In this document: positions 45,096-53,072 of the stretch, one piece after another | How the letters are laid out: every line of letters begins with the position of its first letter | Numbering within the stretch: the first letter of the stretch is position 1 | Assembly (NCBI RefSeq): GCF_003258295.1 | Contig: NZ_QKYN01000072.1 | Coordinates: 33,139-97,138, forward strand | Reading direction: 5' to 3' | Source of the DNA: Streptacidiphilus pinicola | GTDB taxonomy: Bacteria > Actinomycetota > Actinomycetes > Streptomycetales > Streptomycetaceae | Length of the DNA: 64,000 nt | Notes under the pieces: model-generated | The model's database searches: none | What the model was told of the DNA's origin: nothing | What the model saw: the letters and a program-made list of their open reading frames with translations, nothing else | Program-made: the position numbers and the translations under genes

Positions 45096-46253
45096 TCAGT
45101 CGACGTCGATCTGACCACTGTTCAGCTGCTTGCGCGTGGGCTTGCCGTTGGCGTGCTCGTCGCCGTTGCCGGTCGGGGCGCCGAGGTTGCGGCGCACCGA
45201 GTCGAGAATGGTGAGGCCTTGGCCCACCAGGCCGGCGGCGATCTCGCCCAGGCCGTCCGCACCGTTGAGCACGTTGACGTTGGCGCCGGCCAGACCGCCC
45301 GCCGCCTCCTTGACGATCTGCGGAAGCTGGTCGATCAGCATCCGGTCCAGCGCGACGCGGTCGTGCGACGCGGCCGCCTCCGCCTGGATCTTCATCCGCT
45401 CGGCCTCGGCCAGGGCCAGCACCCGGATCCGCTCGGCCTCGGCCTCGGCGGGCTTGACGATCTCCGCGACCAGCTGCTGCTGCCGCAGCTCGGCGGCGCG
45501 CTGGGCCAGCTCGGTCTGGGCCGTGAGCACCTCCTGCTGGGCGTGCGCCGCGGCCAGCGGACCGGCCTGCGCGGCCTGCGCCTGCGCGCGGTCGATCTCG
45601 GCCGTGTACTCGGCCTTCACGACGGCGGTCTGCCGGGCGTACTCGGCCTGGTTTCGGGCGGCCGCCTGCTCGGCCTCGGCCGCGGCCTGGGTCGCCTGGG
45701 CCTGCGCGACCTGCGCCGCGCGCTTGATCGCGGCCTTGTGCGGCGCGGACATCGCCGCGATGTAGCCGGCGTCGCCGTCGTCGATGGACTGGATCTGCAA
45801 GGAGTCGACGACCAGGCCGATCTTGGCCATCTCCGCCTTGGAGGTCTCCAGCACCTCCGTGGCCAGCTTCTGCCGCTCGGTGACGATCTCCTCGACCGTC
45901 ATCGAGCCGATGATGGACCGCAGGTGACCGGCGAAGATCCGCCCGGTCAGCACCGACATCTGGTCCTGGTCGGACAGGAACCGCTGCCCGGCGTTGACGA
46001 TGCTCTCGTGGTCGTTGCCGACCTTGAACGCGATCACGGCACGCACCGTGAGCGCGATGCCCTGGCGGGTCACGCAGGTCTCGGCGACCTCGGACTCGCA
46101 CATCGCCAGCGTCAGGAAGCGCGTCTTCCGGAAGACCGGCAGCACGAACTTGCCGTGGCCGGTGACGACGCGGAACGGAGCCCCCTCCAGCCCACGCCTG
46201 CCTCCGGAGATCAACATCGCCTCGTCCGGGGCGGGAACGCGGTAACCGAACAT
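45096..46253 (-). CDS. SPFH/band 7 domain (flotillin-like) protein
   Basis: The 385-residue protein has an SPFH domain from the N-terminus (MFGYRVPAPDEAMLISG...VVTGHGKFVLPVFRKTRFLTLAM) to about residue 190. A long Ala/Glu/Gln/Arg coiled coil follows (about 195-300, AEAEQAAARNQAEYARQ). A C-terminal segment near residue 330-350 contains LAGANVNVLNGADGLGEI. There is no strong transmembrane helix, as in flotillins, which associate with the membrane by insertion. The role is organisation of membrane microdomains. It lies 98 nt downstream of a NfeD-like gene in the same direction, the classical partner. Confidence 0.9.
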   Translation of the reverse strand: MFGYRVPAPDEAMLISGGRRGLEGAPFRVVTGHGKFVLPVFRKTRFLTLAMCESEVAETCVTRQGIALTVRAVIAFKVGNDHESIVNAGQRFLSDQDQMSVLTGRIFAGHLRSIIGSMTVEEIVTERQKLATEVLETSKAEMAKIGLVVDSLQIQSIDDGDAGYIAAMSAPHKAAIKRAAQVAQAQATQAAAEAEQAAARNQAEYARQTAVVKAEYTAEIDRAQAQAAQAGPLAAAHAQQEVLTAQTELAQRAAELRQQQLVAEIVKPAEAEAERIRVLALAEAERMKIQAEAAASHDRVALDRMLIDQLPQIVKEAAGGLAGANVNVLNGADGLGEIAAGLVGQGLTILDSVRRNLGAPTGNGDEHANGKPTRKQLNSGQIDVD

Positions 46254-46351
46254 CCTTCTCGTCTCCTCGTCCAAGAAATCCTGGAACCTCGCGGAATCCC
46301 CCGTGAGGACCTCTCGCGGGTCTGTCTTACACCCGAGGGGTGGGCCCGGGT

Positions 46352-46582
46352 CTACACCCCGCCATCGAATGGATCTGTCCACTCGATCACATCGACCTGC
46401 CGCGCCCCGCGCGACTCGATCACCAGCACCGTCGTCCCGGCCACCAGGGGCTGCTCCGACCACGCCAGAAAGGCCTCGGAACCGCCGCGGACCCGCACCA
46501 GCACCTCACCCGGGCCCGCGCTGCCGCGGGTGCCGATGAGCAAGCGCCCGATGCAGCCGATCACCGCCTCGTCCGCCGGCAT
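46352..46582 (-). CDS. NfeD-like small OB-fold protein, partner of the SPFH protein
   Basis: A 76-residue protein whose pattern matches the soluble C-terminal OB-fold of NfeD: IGCIGRLLIGTRGSAGPGEVLV, then a Gly turn (RGGSEAFLAWSEQPLVAGT) and a final strand (TVLVIESRGARQVDVIEW). No membrane helix is present, so this is the domain alone rather than full NfeD. The ATG at 46582 has AAGGAG upstream. It immediately precedes the flotillin-like gene; NfeD/SPFH pairs are widely conserved, which supports the assignment. Short length leaves some doubt about the family. Confidence 0.68.
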   Translation of the reverse strand: MPADEAVIGCIGRLLIGTRGSAGPGEVLVRVRGGSEAFLAWSEQPLVAGTTVLVIESRGARQVDVIEWTDPFDGGV

Positions 46583-46626
46583 ACCGCCGCGCTCCTTCCG
46601 CTCGGGATCACGACCCTAGCGCTAAT

Positions 46627-46660
46627 TCCGGCAGCCCAGCAGGCTCGGCGGGCTGCCGGA
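46627..46660. promoter_or_regulatory. Inverted repeat upstream of the NfeD-like/SPFH unit
   Basis: TCCGGCAGCCC (46627-46637) and GGGCTGCCGGA (46650-46660) form a perfect 11-bp dyad 45 nt upstream of the NfeD-like ATG. The flanking genes are divergent, so it is not a terminator for them. The adjacent segment 46670-46708 is the most A+T-rich part of the spacer and likely holds promoters. Confidence 0.4.
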
Positions 46661-46797
46661 TGACCATTGCGCTCCTATGCTGGACTTGTCATTTACATAT
46701 TGCTTACGCGTTGCCGTCGCCAGGCTCCGATAGCGGGGAGCCCGTACGCCCACGATGCGTCAGGCCCGCCGAGATCGCCGACTGACCCGGTCGGATT

Positions 46798-46807
46798 GAG
46801 GTGATCC
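46798..46807 (+). promoter_or_regulatory. Extended Shine-Dalgarno sequence that sets a TTG start
   Basis: GAGGTGATCC is complementary to the 3' end of 16S rRNA over its full length. The GAGG core lies 8 nt before the TTG at 46810, the ideal spacing. The in-frame GTG at 46801 falls inside this sequence and is therefore unlikely to be the start. Confidence 0.65.
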
Positions 46808-46809
46808 CT

Positions 46810-48489
46810 TTGGCAACCGCGACCGCGCCTCCCAAGGGAGGCCAGCACGCACTGAAACGCGACATCGGGCTGATCGGTCTGACCTGGACGTCAGTGGGGT
46901 CGATCATCGGCTCGGGGTGGCTTTTCGGCGCACTGTTCGCCGCCCAGGCCGCCGGTACGGCGGCGCTCGTCTCCTGGGGCATCGGCGCCGTGGCCATCAT
47001 CATCCTGGCCTTCGTGCACGCCGAGCTCGGCGCGGCCTATCCGGTGTCGGGCGGCACGGGCCGGTTCCCGCACTACGCCTTCGGCACGGCAGCCGGCGCG
47101 TCCTTCGGCTGGTTCTCCTGGTTGCAGGCCGTCACCGTGGCCCCGATCGAGGTCATGGCCGCACTGAACTACCTCTCGGTGCACGCGAGCTGGATCCAGT
47201 CGGGCAAGAACCACCTGACCGGCGGGGGCTACGCGCTCGCGGTCGCCTTCATGGCCTTCTTCGTCGTGGTCAACTGGGTCGGCATCAAGTTCCTGGCCCA
47301 CACCAACAGCGTCGCGACCTGGTGGAAGATCGCCATCCCGGTGCTGACCATCCTGGTCTTCGCGGCCACCGCCTGGCACAGCAACAACTTCGGCTACCAG
47401 GGCTTCTCGCCGTTCGGCTCGGAGGGCATGCTCTCCGCCATCAGCACGAGCGGCATCATCTTCGCCCTGCTGGGGTTCGAACAGGCGGACCAGCTCGCCG
47501 GTGAGAGCCGGAACCCGAAACGCGACATCCCGGTCGCGGTCATCGGCTCGATCCTGCTCGGTGCGCTGATCTACATCATGCTGCAGGTGGTCTTCATCGC
47601 CGCCCTGCCGCACAGCGCGTTCGCGGCCGGCGGCTGGGCCAACCTCACCTTCACCGGCAAGACCGGCCCGTTCGCCGGTCTGGCGACGACCATCGGTGTG
47701 GGCTGGCTGGCCACCGTCCTCTACATCGACGCGGTCGTCTCCCCGGCCGGCACCGGGCTGATCTACACGACGGCGACGTCCCGCGTCTCCTACGGCCTGT
47801 CCCGCAACGGCTACGTGCCGGAGATCTTCGAGAAGACCACCAAGCGCGGCGTGCCGTGGTTCGGCCTGCTCTTCGCCTTCGTCATGGGCCTGGTCGTCTT
47901 CCTGCCCTTCCCGACCTGGCAGAAGCTGGTCGGCTTCATCACCTCCGCGTCGGTGCTGATGTACGCCGGCGCGCCGCTCTCCCTCGGCGTGCTGCGCAAG
48001 TCCGACCCGGACCGCTACCGGCCGTACCGGCTGCCGGCCGGCAACTTCTGGGCGCCGGTCGCGTTCATCGTGGCGAACCTGATCATGTACTGGTCCGGGT
48101 TCGACACGCTGTGGCGGCTGGGGATCGGCATCCTGCTGGGCTACGTGCTGCTCGGCACGTCGGTGACGTTCAAGCTCAACCCCAAGACGCCGCACCTGGA
48201 CTGGCGCTCCGCCCAATGGCTGCCGGTCTACCTGATCGGCATGGGCATCATCTCCTGGCGCGGCCGCTACTGCAGCGCCGGACCGGCCAACACCAGCTCC
48301 TGCGGCGCGAGCAACAGCATCCCGCTGTGGTGGGACCTGGGCGTGGTGGCCGCGTTCAGCCTGGTGATCTTCTACTGGGCCCAGGCGGTCCGGCTGCCCC
48401 GGGAGGAGACCCAGGAGTACATCGGCGACGTGGAGGTCGCCGAGGAGCCCAAGGGTTACCAGGCGCCGGAGCAGGGCGGCACCCCGTGA
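46810..48489 (+). CDS. APC-family amino acid/organocation permease
   Basis: This 559-residue protein has about twelve to fourteen hydrophobic helices. The first carries the APC signature (IGLTWTSVGSIIGSGWLFGAL), and later helices contain ALLGFEQADQLAGESRNPKRDIPVAV. The C-terminal portion has a cysteine-containing extracytoplasmic loop (RYCSAGPANTSSCG) and a polar cytoplasmic tail. The substrate is probably an amino acid or amine and cannot be narrowed. The TTG start is chosen from the extended Shine-Dalgarno sequence. It diverges from the NfeD-like/SPFH unit and ends at a 12-bp hairpin. Confidence 0.88.
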   Translation: MATATAPPKGGQHALKRDIGLIGLTWTSVGSIIGSGWLFGALFAAQAAGTAALVSWGIGAVAIIILAFVHAELGAAYPVSGGTGRFPHYAFGTAAGASFGWFSWLQAVTVAPIEVMAALNYLSVHASWIQSGKNHLTGGGYALAVAFMAFFVVVNWVGIKFLAHTNSVATWWKIAIPVLTILVFAATAWHSNNFGYQGFSPFGSEGMLSAISTSGIIFALLGFEQADQLAGESRNPKRDIPVAVIGSILLGALIYIMLQVVFIAALPHSAFAAGGWANLTFTGKTGPFAGLATTIGVGWLATVLYIDAVVSPAGTGLIYTTATSRVSYGLSRNGYVPEIFEKTTKRGVPWFGLLFAFVMGLVVFLPFPTWQKLVGFITSASVLMYAGAPLSLGVLRKSDPDRYRPYRLPAGNFWAPVAFIVANLIMYWSGFDTLWRLGIGILLGYVLLGTSVTFKLNPKTPHLDWRSAQWLPVYLIGMGIISWRGRYCSAGPANTSSCGASNSIPLWWDLGVVAAFSLVIFYWAQAVRLPREETQEYIGDVEVAEEPKGYQAPEQGGTP

Positions 48490-48545
48490 GCCCGTGACCT
48501 CGTGACACCCGTGACGACCCCGGGCTGACCCCTCGGGTGACTCGG

Positions 48546-48579
48546 ACCGCCTCGCCGGCCAGTACCGCGGCGAGGCGGT
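48546..48579 (+). terminator. Terminator hairpin after the APC permease gene
   Basis: ACCGCCTCGCCG (48546-48557) pairs perfectly with CGGCGAGGCGGT (48568-48579), 57 nt after the stop. The rest of the 286-nt spacer (48490-48775) shows no coding frame. Confidence 0.65.
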
Positions 48580-48775
48580 CGAGCACGTGCGGCCGGGCGT
48601 TCCGACATGTCGACTTCTTCCGACGCGTCGGAGCGGCTGGCGTCAACTTCGCATTCGCGGACATCGCACAGGAGAGTGATCCGCGACTCCCATGCGTAGT
48701 CGGCTGGCTACGATCTGCGGTGGGGAATGCGGGCCCGCGTCGAGGCTGCCGCGCCTGCCGACGAGGAGCCCTGCG

Positions 48776-49606
48776 ATGTCCCAACTCCCGGCCGACACCG
48801 AGGCGGCCGATACCGAGAAGATTGCGCGGCTCACCGCGCTGCCCGCGCCGCGCCTGCCGATGCAGGCGGCGCGCTGCCAGTACGAGGGGCTGCCGATCCA
48901 CGCCCGCCCGCCGTTCGGCGTGCTCCGCCCCACGCGCCGCATCCGCGAGCACGCCCGGATGCGGCTCAGCGGGGTCCCCGCAGAGGGTCGGCCGTCGGCG
49001 TACGAGGTGGGCAGCTGGGTGAGCGTCCGCAGCGCGGAGGAGGTCCGCGCCACCCTGGACGCCGGCGACCGGCTCGGCGGGCTCTGGTTCACCGCGTCCC
49101 AGTGGACCTTCTGCGGCGGCGTCTACCAGGTCGAGCACGTGGTCCGCCGGATGCTCGACGACCACTACCGGATGCGCCGCATCTCCCGCACGGTCACCCT
49201 GCGCGGCGCGACCTGCTCCGGCGCGGGCCCCGAGGACGAGGGCTGCGGCCTCGGCTGCGCCCTGCTCTTCCGTGACGACTGGCTGACCCTCGCGGACGCC
49301 CCGCCGGCGCCGCCCGCCCCCCAGCGGTACGCCACGGTCCGCAGCCTGCACGAGATCCAGCAGACCCTCGGCCCCGACGGCACCCTGCTCGGCGTCCCCT
49401 TCCACGCCGCCATGGCCCGCCACGTCGGCCGCCGCTTCCCCGTCGCCCGCCAGGTCGTCCCGCGTGCCCTGCCGCGCTGGCAGTACCCGGTCGGCGAGTG
49501 GTACCAACTCGACGGCCTGCGCTGCCTCGGCGAACCCCTGGCGGGCCTCGGCTGCGACCGCCAGTGCGCGCTGCTGTGGCACCGCTCCTGGCTGACCCTC
49601 GAGTAG
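48776..49606 (+). CDS. Tandem Cys-module protein of unknown function
   Basis: The 276-residue soluble protein consists of two related units. Unit A (about 76-173) runs from GSWVSVRSAEEVRATLD through CSGAGPEDEGCGLGCALLF to RDDWLTL. Unit B (about 185-276) runs from YATVRSLHEIQQTLGPDGTL through CLGEPLAGLGCDRQCALLW to HRSWLTL. Each ends in C-x8-9-C-x3-C-A-L-L-(F/W)-x3-W-L-T-L (C147, C157, C161; C250, C260, C264), suggesting a metal or redox site. I recall single copies of this module in uncharacterised proteins from biosynthetic gene clusters, but know no function. The ATG at 48776 has GAGGAG upstream. It converges on an SDR gene. Confidence 0.75.
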   Translation: MSQLPADTEAADTEKIARLTALPAPRLPMQAARCQYEGLPIHARPPFGVLRPTRRIREHARMRLSGVPAEGRPSAYEVGSWVSVRSAEEVRATLDAGDRLGGLWFTASQWTFCGGVYQVEHVVRRMLDDHYRMRRISRTVTLRGATCSGAGPEDEGCGLGCALLFRDDWLTLADAPPAPPAPQRYATVRSLHEIQQTLGPDGTLLGVPFHAAMARHVGRRFPVARQVVPRALPRWQYPVGEWYQLDGLRCLGEPLAGLGCDRQCALLWHRSWLTLE

Positions 49607-49615
49607 CCGAGGCGC

Positions 49616-49639
49616 GGGCGGCCTACCGGTAGGCCGCCC
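49616..49639. terminator. 24-bp perfect palindrome at convergent gene ends
   Basis: GGGCGGCCTACC is followed directly by its reverse complement. CCGAGG (49607-49612) and CCTCGG (49641-49646) extend the stem with small bulges. It overlaps the last codons and stop of the SDR gene and starts 10 nt after the other stop. Confidence 0.7.
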
Positions 49640-50432
49640 TCCTCGGTGCGTCGAGATCCGCCAGGTACTCCTCGAAGCCGATCGTCCCGTAGGGCTCCCC
49701 CGGCACCAGGTTCCCGCCGGCGCGGAACGCGCCGAAGACCCGGCCCGGGACGGCGATCGGCAGCAGCGGGCGGCGGGCCCGGCCGGTCTCGGCGAGGTAG
49801 ACCCGGGCCAACTCCCGTGCGTCGCGCACCCGTGGGCCACCGATGTCCGGGGCGCGACCGAACACGGGCTCGGCGACGGCCAGTTCGGCGAGGCGCGCGG
49901 CGACGTCCCGCACGTCGACCGGCTGGAACCGCAGCGCGGGCACCGGCACGAGCGGGGACTTCGCCCCGACCGCGAAGAGCGTCCGCAGCAGGTCGTGGAA
50001 CTGCGTGGCCCGCTGGATCGTGTACGGCAGCCCGGACTCCTCGAAGACCCGCTCCGCGGCGAGTTTCGCCTTGTAGTACCCGAAGGGGATCCGGTCGACG
50101 CCGACGATCGACACGTACACCAGGTGCGGCGCCGTCCCGTCCTCCCCGGCCTCCCGCACCGCCGCGACGAGCGCCCGCGCGATCGCCTCCTCCTGGCCCC
50201 GCCCGAATCCGGTGGCGCAGTGGACCACGGCCCGTGCCCCACGCACCGCCGCCACCGCCCCCGTGCCGGACCGCAGATCGGCCGTGGCCCACTCGTACGC
50301 CTCCACCCCCGCCTCCGGCCGCGACCGCCGGCTGACCACCCGCACCGGGTGCCCGTCCCCCAGCAGCCTCCTCACCACCGCCCGCCCGAGCACCCCCGTG
50401 CCCCCGGTCACCACGATCCGGTCCTGCCCCAT
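49623..50432 (-). CDS. NAD(P)-binding SDR/NmrA-type oxidoreductase
   Basis: This 269-residue protein has an N-terminal dinucleotide-binding motif VTGGTGVLGRAVVRRLL (TGxxGxxG, about residues 8-24) and the atypical-SDR pattern ARAVVHCATGFGRG. The expected catalytic Tyr/Lys are in GYYKAKLAAERVF, and a C-terminal half follows (RFQPVDVRDVAARLAELA) like NmrA/TMR-type proteins. The activity may be redox sensing or reduction; the substrate is unknown. The ATG at 50432 is preceded in frame by a GTG at 50435. It diverges from the M20 dipeptidase gene; its stop lies inside a palindromic terminator. Confidence 0.85.
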   Translation of the reverse strand: MGQDRIVVTGGTGVLGRAVVRRLLGDGHPVRVVSRRSRPEAGVEAYEWATADLRSGTGAVAAVRGARAVVHCATGFGRGQEEAIARALVAAVREAGEDGTAPHLVYVSIVGVDRIPFGYYKAKLAAERVFEESGLPYTIQRATQFHDLLRTLFAVGAKSPLVPVPALRFQPVDVRDVAARLAELAVAEPVFGRAPDIGGPRVRDARELARVYLAETGRARRPLLPIAVPGRVFGAFRAGGNLVPGEPYGTIGFEEYLADLDAPRRAAYR

Positions 50433-50659
50433 CACCCACGCCTCGCTTCCACGGCCGACTGCTCCTCCAGTGTGGACAGCACAGCCCGCGCGAACGTGAC
50501 ACGAGGTGCCCGCGTCCGACCTGTCCGACCTGCCGGGCGTACCGCACCGTCCGTCCGTGACGCGACGGTCCAGTGGGCGGGTGGATCGTAAGGTGGGGCT
50601 GGTACCACCGGTCCCACCCCTCACGGATCACACCGCCGCACCCACAAGGAGCGCTCCCC

Positions 50660-52054
50660 ATGTCGCAGTCCACCGTGCCTCAGGAAGGCGCCCCCGGGCA
50701 GGCCGAGCTGGCCCGGGCCGTTGCCGGGCTGATGCCGCGGGCCAAGGCCGAGCTGGCCGAGCTGGTCTCGTTCCGGTCCGTGGCCGACCCGCGGCAGTTC
50801 CCTGTGGAGGAGTGCGAGAAGGCCGCCCGCTGGGTCGCGGACGCGCTGCGCGCGGAGGGGTTCGGCGACGTCTCGCTGCTGGACACCCCTGACGGCACCC
50901 AGTCCGTCTACGGCGTGCTGCCCGGTCCCGAGGGGGCGCCGACGGTGCTGCTGTACGCGCACTACGACGTGCAGCCGCCGCTGGACGAGGACGCCTGGGT
51001 CTCCCCGCCGTTCGAGCTGACCGAGCGGGACGGCCGCTGGTACGGCCGCGGCGCGGCCGACTGCAAGGGCGGCCTGCTGATGCACCTGACCGCGCTGCGC
51101 GCGCTCAAGGAGAACGGCGGGGTGCCGGTCACCGTCAAGGTCATCGCCGAGGGCTCGGAGGAGCAGGGCACCGGCGGCCTGGAGCGCTACGCCGAGGCCC
51201 ACCCGGAGCTGCTGACGGCGGACGCCATCGTCATCGGCGACACCGGCAACTTCCGCGTCGGCCTGCCGACGGTCACCGCGACGCTGCGCGGCATGACGAT
51301 GGTCGAGGTCGCCGTCCGCACCCTCGGCGGCAACCTGCACTCGGGTCAGTTCGGCGGCGCCGCACCGGACGCGCTCGCGGCGCTGATCCGGATGCTGGAC
51401 TCGCTGCGGGACGAGAACGGCACCACGGTCGTGCGCGGGCTCGAGGCCGAGGCCAAGCAGAGCTGGGAGGGCTTGCAGTACGGGGAGCCGGACTTCCGCA
51501 CCGACGCCAAGGTCCTCGACGGTGTCGGCCTGATCGGCACCGGCACGGTCGCTGACCGCGTCTGGGCGCGCCCCGCCGTCACCGTCCTCGGCATCGACTG
51601 CCCGGCCGTCGTCGGCGCCACCCCGTCCGTCCAGGCCGCCGCCACGGCCCTGGTCTCGCTGCGCGTCCCGCCGGGCCTCGACGCCGCCCGCGCGGAGGAG
51701 GCCCTGACCGCCCACCTCAAGGCGGCCGCGCCCTGGGGCGCGCAGGTCGAGATCACCTCCCGCGGCCAGGGCCAGCCCTTCCGCGCGGACACCTCCAGCC
51801 CCGCGTACGCGGCGATGGCGGCGGCGATGTCCGCGGCCTACCCGGGCGAGCAGATGCAGATCGCCGGCCAGGGCGGCAGCATCCCCCTCTGCAACACCCT
51901 CGCCACCCTCTACCCGGAGGCGGAGATCCTGCTGATCGGCCTCAGTGAGCCGGAGGCGCAGATCCACGCGGTCAACGAGTCCGTCTCCCCGGAGGAGCTG
52001 GAGCGGCTCTCCCTCGCCGAGGCGCTGTTCCTGCGGAGCTACGCGAAGCGGTAG
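50660..52054 (+). CDS. M20 family dipeptidase/deacylase
   Basis: The 464-residue zinc peptidase has motif YAHYDVQPP (first metal His and Asp). GRGAADCKGGLL supplies the bridging Asp, EGSEEQGTGG the catalytic Glu pair, and AVNESVSPEE the final His context. The mid-protein dimerisation domain contains GGNLHSGQFGG. The layout matches the carnosinase-like dipeptidases found throughout actinobacteria, which cleave small peptides or acylated amino acids in the cytoplasm. The ATG at 50660 has AAGGAG upstream. A TAAGGT -10-like hexamer lies at 50589-50594. It ends at a strong hairpin. Confidence 0.92.
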   Translation: MSQSTVPQEGAPGQAELARAVAGLMPRAKAELAELVSFRSVADPRQFPVEECEKAARWVADALRAEGFGDVSLLDTPDGTQSVYGVLPGPEGAPTVLLYAHYDVQPPLDEDAWVSPPFELTERDGRWYGRGAADCKGGLLMHLTALRALKENGGVPVTVKVIAEGSEEQGTGGLERYAEAHPELLTADAIVIGDTGNFRVGLPTVTATLRGMTMVEVAVRTLGGNLHSGQFGGAAPDALAALIRMLDSLRDENGTTVVRGLEAEAKQSWEGLQYGEPDFRTDAKVLDGVGLIGTGTVADRVWARPAVTVLGIDCPAVVGATPSVQAAATALVSLRVPPGLDAARAEEALTAHLKAAAPWGAQVEITSRGQGQPFRADTSSPAYAAMAAAMSAAYPGEQMQIAGQGGSIPLCNTLATLYPEAEILLIGLSEPEAQIHAVNESVSPEELERLSLAEALFLRSYAKR

Positions 52055-52069
52055 TCGGAACGAGGTCAC

Positions 52070-52106
52070 CACGAGGCCCCGGCTGCTCGGCAGCCGGGGC
52101 CTCGTG
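52070..52106 (+). terminator. Strong terminator hairpin after the M20 dipeptidase
   Basis: Perfect 17-bp arms (52070-52086 and 52090-52106) begin CACGAGGCCCC and enclose a 3-nt loop, 16 nt after the stop. It also blocks read-through from the GNAT operon side. Confidence 0.85.
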
Positions 52107-52111
52107 CGTAC

Positions 52112-52243
52112 TCAGCACGCCTCGGGCGTCCACCGGGGGTCGCGGCCGGAGAAGGCGAGCAGTCCGGCCGCCGTTCCGGCGTCGGCCGGGACCGGGAGCA
52201 CCGGGTCGAACGTGCCGAAGTCGTCGCGCACGAAGGGGATCAG
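52112..52243 (-). pseudogene. Coding-like remnant downstream of the GNAT gene
   Basis: From just after the GNAT stop codon, the +1 frame reads about 44 codons with almost every third base G or C (AFLIPFVRDDFGTFDPVL and onward, ending RDPRWTPEAC before a TGA at 52112-52114). The same frame shows no coding bias upstream inside the GNAT gene. It may be a C-terminal extension cut off from the GNAT protein by a frameshift near 52243, or the tail of a lost gene. I do not recognise the sequence. A small separate gene starting at an internal GTG is possible. Confidence 0.4.
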
Positions 52244-52761
52244 GAACGCCGCAGGTCGAGCATGCAGAAGACCTTGTCGTAGCGGCGGTCGCCGACGGCG
52301 ACGAAGTCCGGCAGGCGGCCGTACTCGGTGAACCCGAGGGTCCGGTAGAGGTGGAGGGCGTTGGCGTTGTCGCCGCGGGCGTCGAGCGTCAGCACCTCGA
52401 TGCCCGCCGCCCGCGCGTCCTCGACCAGGGCCGAGACCAGCGCGCGCCCCACGCCGCGTCCTTGGGCGGCCGGGTCGACGGCGACCTTCTCCAGGTCGGC
52501 GTGCGGTCGGTGGGTCGGCCGGGAGTAGCGGGTCCAGTAGCCGAGGCCGACCAGACGGTCGTCGAGGAACGCGACCCGCAGCGCCGCGTCACCCGCCCGC
52601 ACGGCGGCGGCCACGTCCGCCAGCAGGGCGGCGACCTCCGCGCGCGACGGAGGCTCGACCCAGCCCAGCGCCGCGCCGTCGCGGACCAGGGTGGCCAGCA
52701 GCCGATGGGCGTCGGCGGCCAAGCCGTCGGGAAGCGAGTCGAGGGCCCGCGGGGTGCTCAC
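52240..52761 (-). CDS. GNAT family N-acetyltransferase
   Basis: The 173-residue protein has the acetyl-CoA-binding motif A, DPAAQGRGVGRALVSALVEDARAAG (Q/RxxGxG/A), about residues 97-121. The characteristic GNAT C-terminal block follows: ALHLYRTLGFTEYGRLPDFV. It transfers acetyl groups to an unknown amine. The GTG at 52761 overlaps the stop of the upstream winged-helix gene by 4 nt, so it is the third gene of a coupled operon. A coding-like out-of-frame stretch follows directly after its stop. Confidence 0.87.
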   Translation of the reverse strand: MSTPRALDSLPDGLAADAHRLLATLVRDGAALGWVEPPSRAEVAALLADVAAAVRAGDAALRVAFLDDRLVGLGYWTRYSRPTHRPHADLEKVAVDPAAQGRGVGRALVSALVEDARAAGIEVLTLDARGDNANALHLYRTLGFTEYGRLPDFVAVGDRRYDKVFCMLDLRRS

Positions 52762-53072
52762 GTCTCCTCCTCCTGGTGGGCCCGCCCTTGCGCGGTGAGC
52801 GCGGAGAGCGCGGAGAGATGGCACTCGAAGGCGCGGCGGCCCTTCGCGGTGAGGGAGAGCCAGGTACGGGGACGGCGACCGACGTGGCCCTTGCGGACGC
52901 GGACGTAGCCGATCTCCTCCAGGGCGACGGCGGCCTTGGAGAGGGTGGGCGCGGCGATCTGGCAGGTGTCGGAGACGGTGGCGAAGTCCGCCTCGCCGCA
53001 GCCGGCCAGGAACGCGGCCAGCTTCAGCTTCGGCAGGGTGCCGAACGCCTCGTCGGGGAGGGCGTTACTCAT
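52758..53072 (-). CDS. Winged-helix transcriptional regulator (HTH_34/MarR-like)
   Basis: This 104-residue protein is a minimal winged helix: LKLAAFLAGCGEADFATVSDTCQIAAPTLS (first helices and recognition helix, split here) then AAVALEEIGYVRVRKGHVGRRPRTWLSLTAKGRRAF (wing and last helix). That pattern matches small DNA-binding proteins of the HTH_34 type. It overlaps the upstream membrane-protein gene by 8 nt and the GNAT gene by 4 nt. It probably regulates its own operon, as is usual for these three-gene units; no operator was identified in the 97-nt spacer upstream. Confidence 0.83.
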   Translation of the reverse strand: MSNALPDEAFGTLPKLKLAAFLAGCGEADFATVSDTCQIAAPTLSKAAVALEEIGYVRVRKGHVGRRPRTWLSLTAKGRRAFECHLSALSALTAQGRAHQEEET

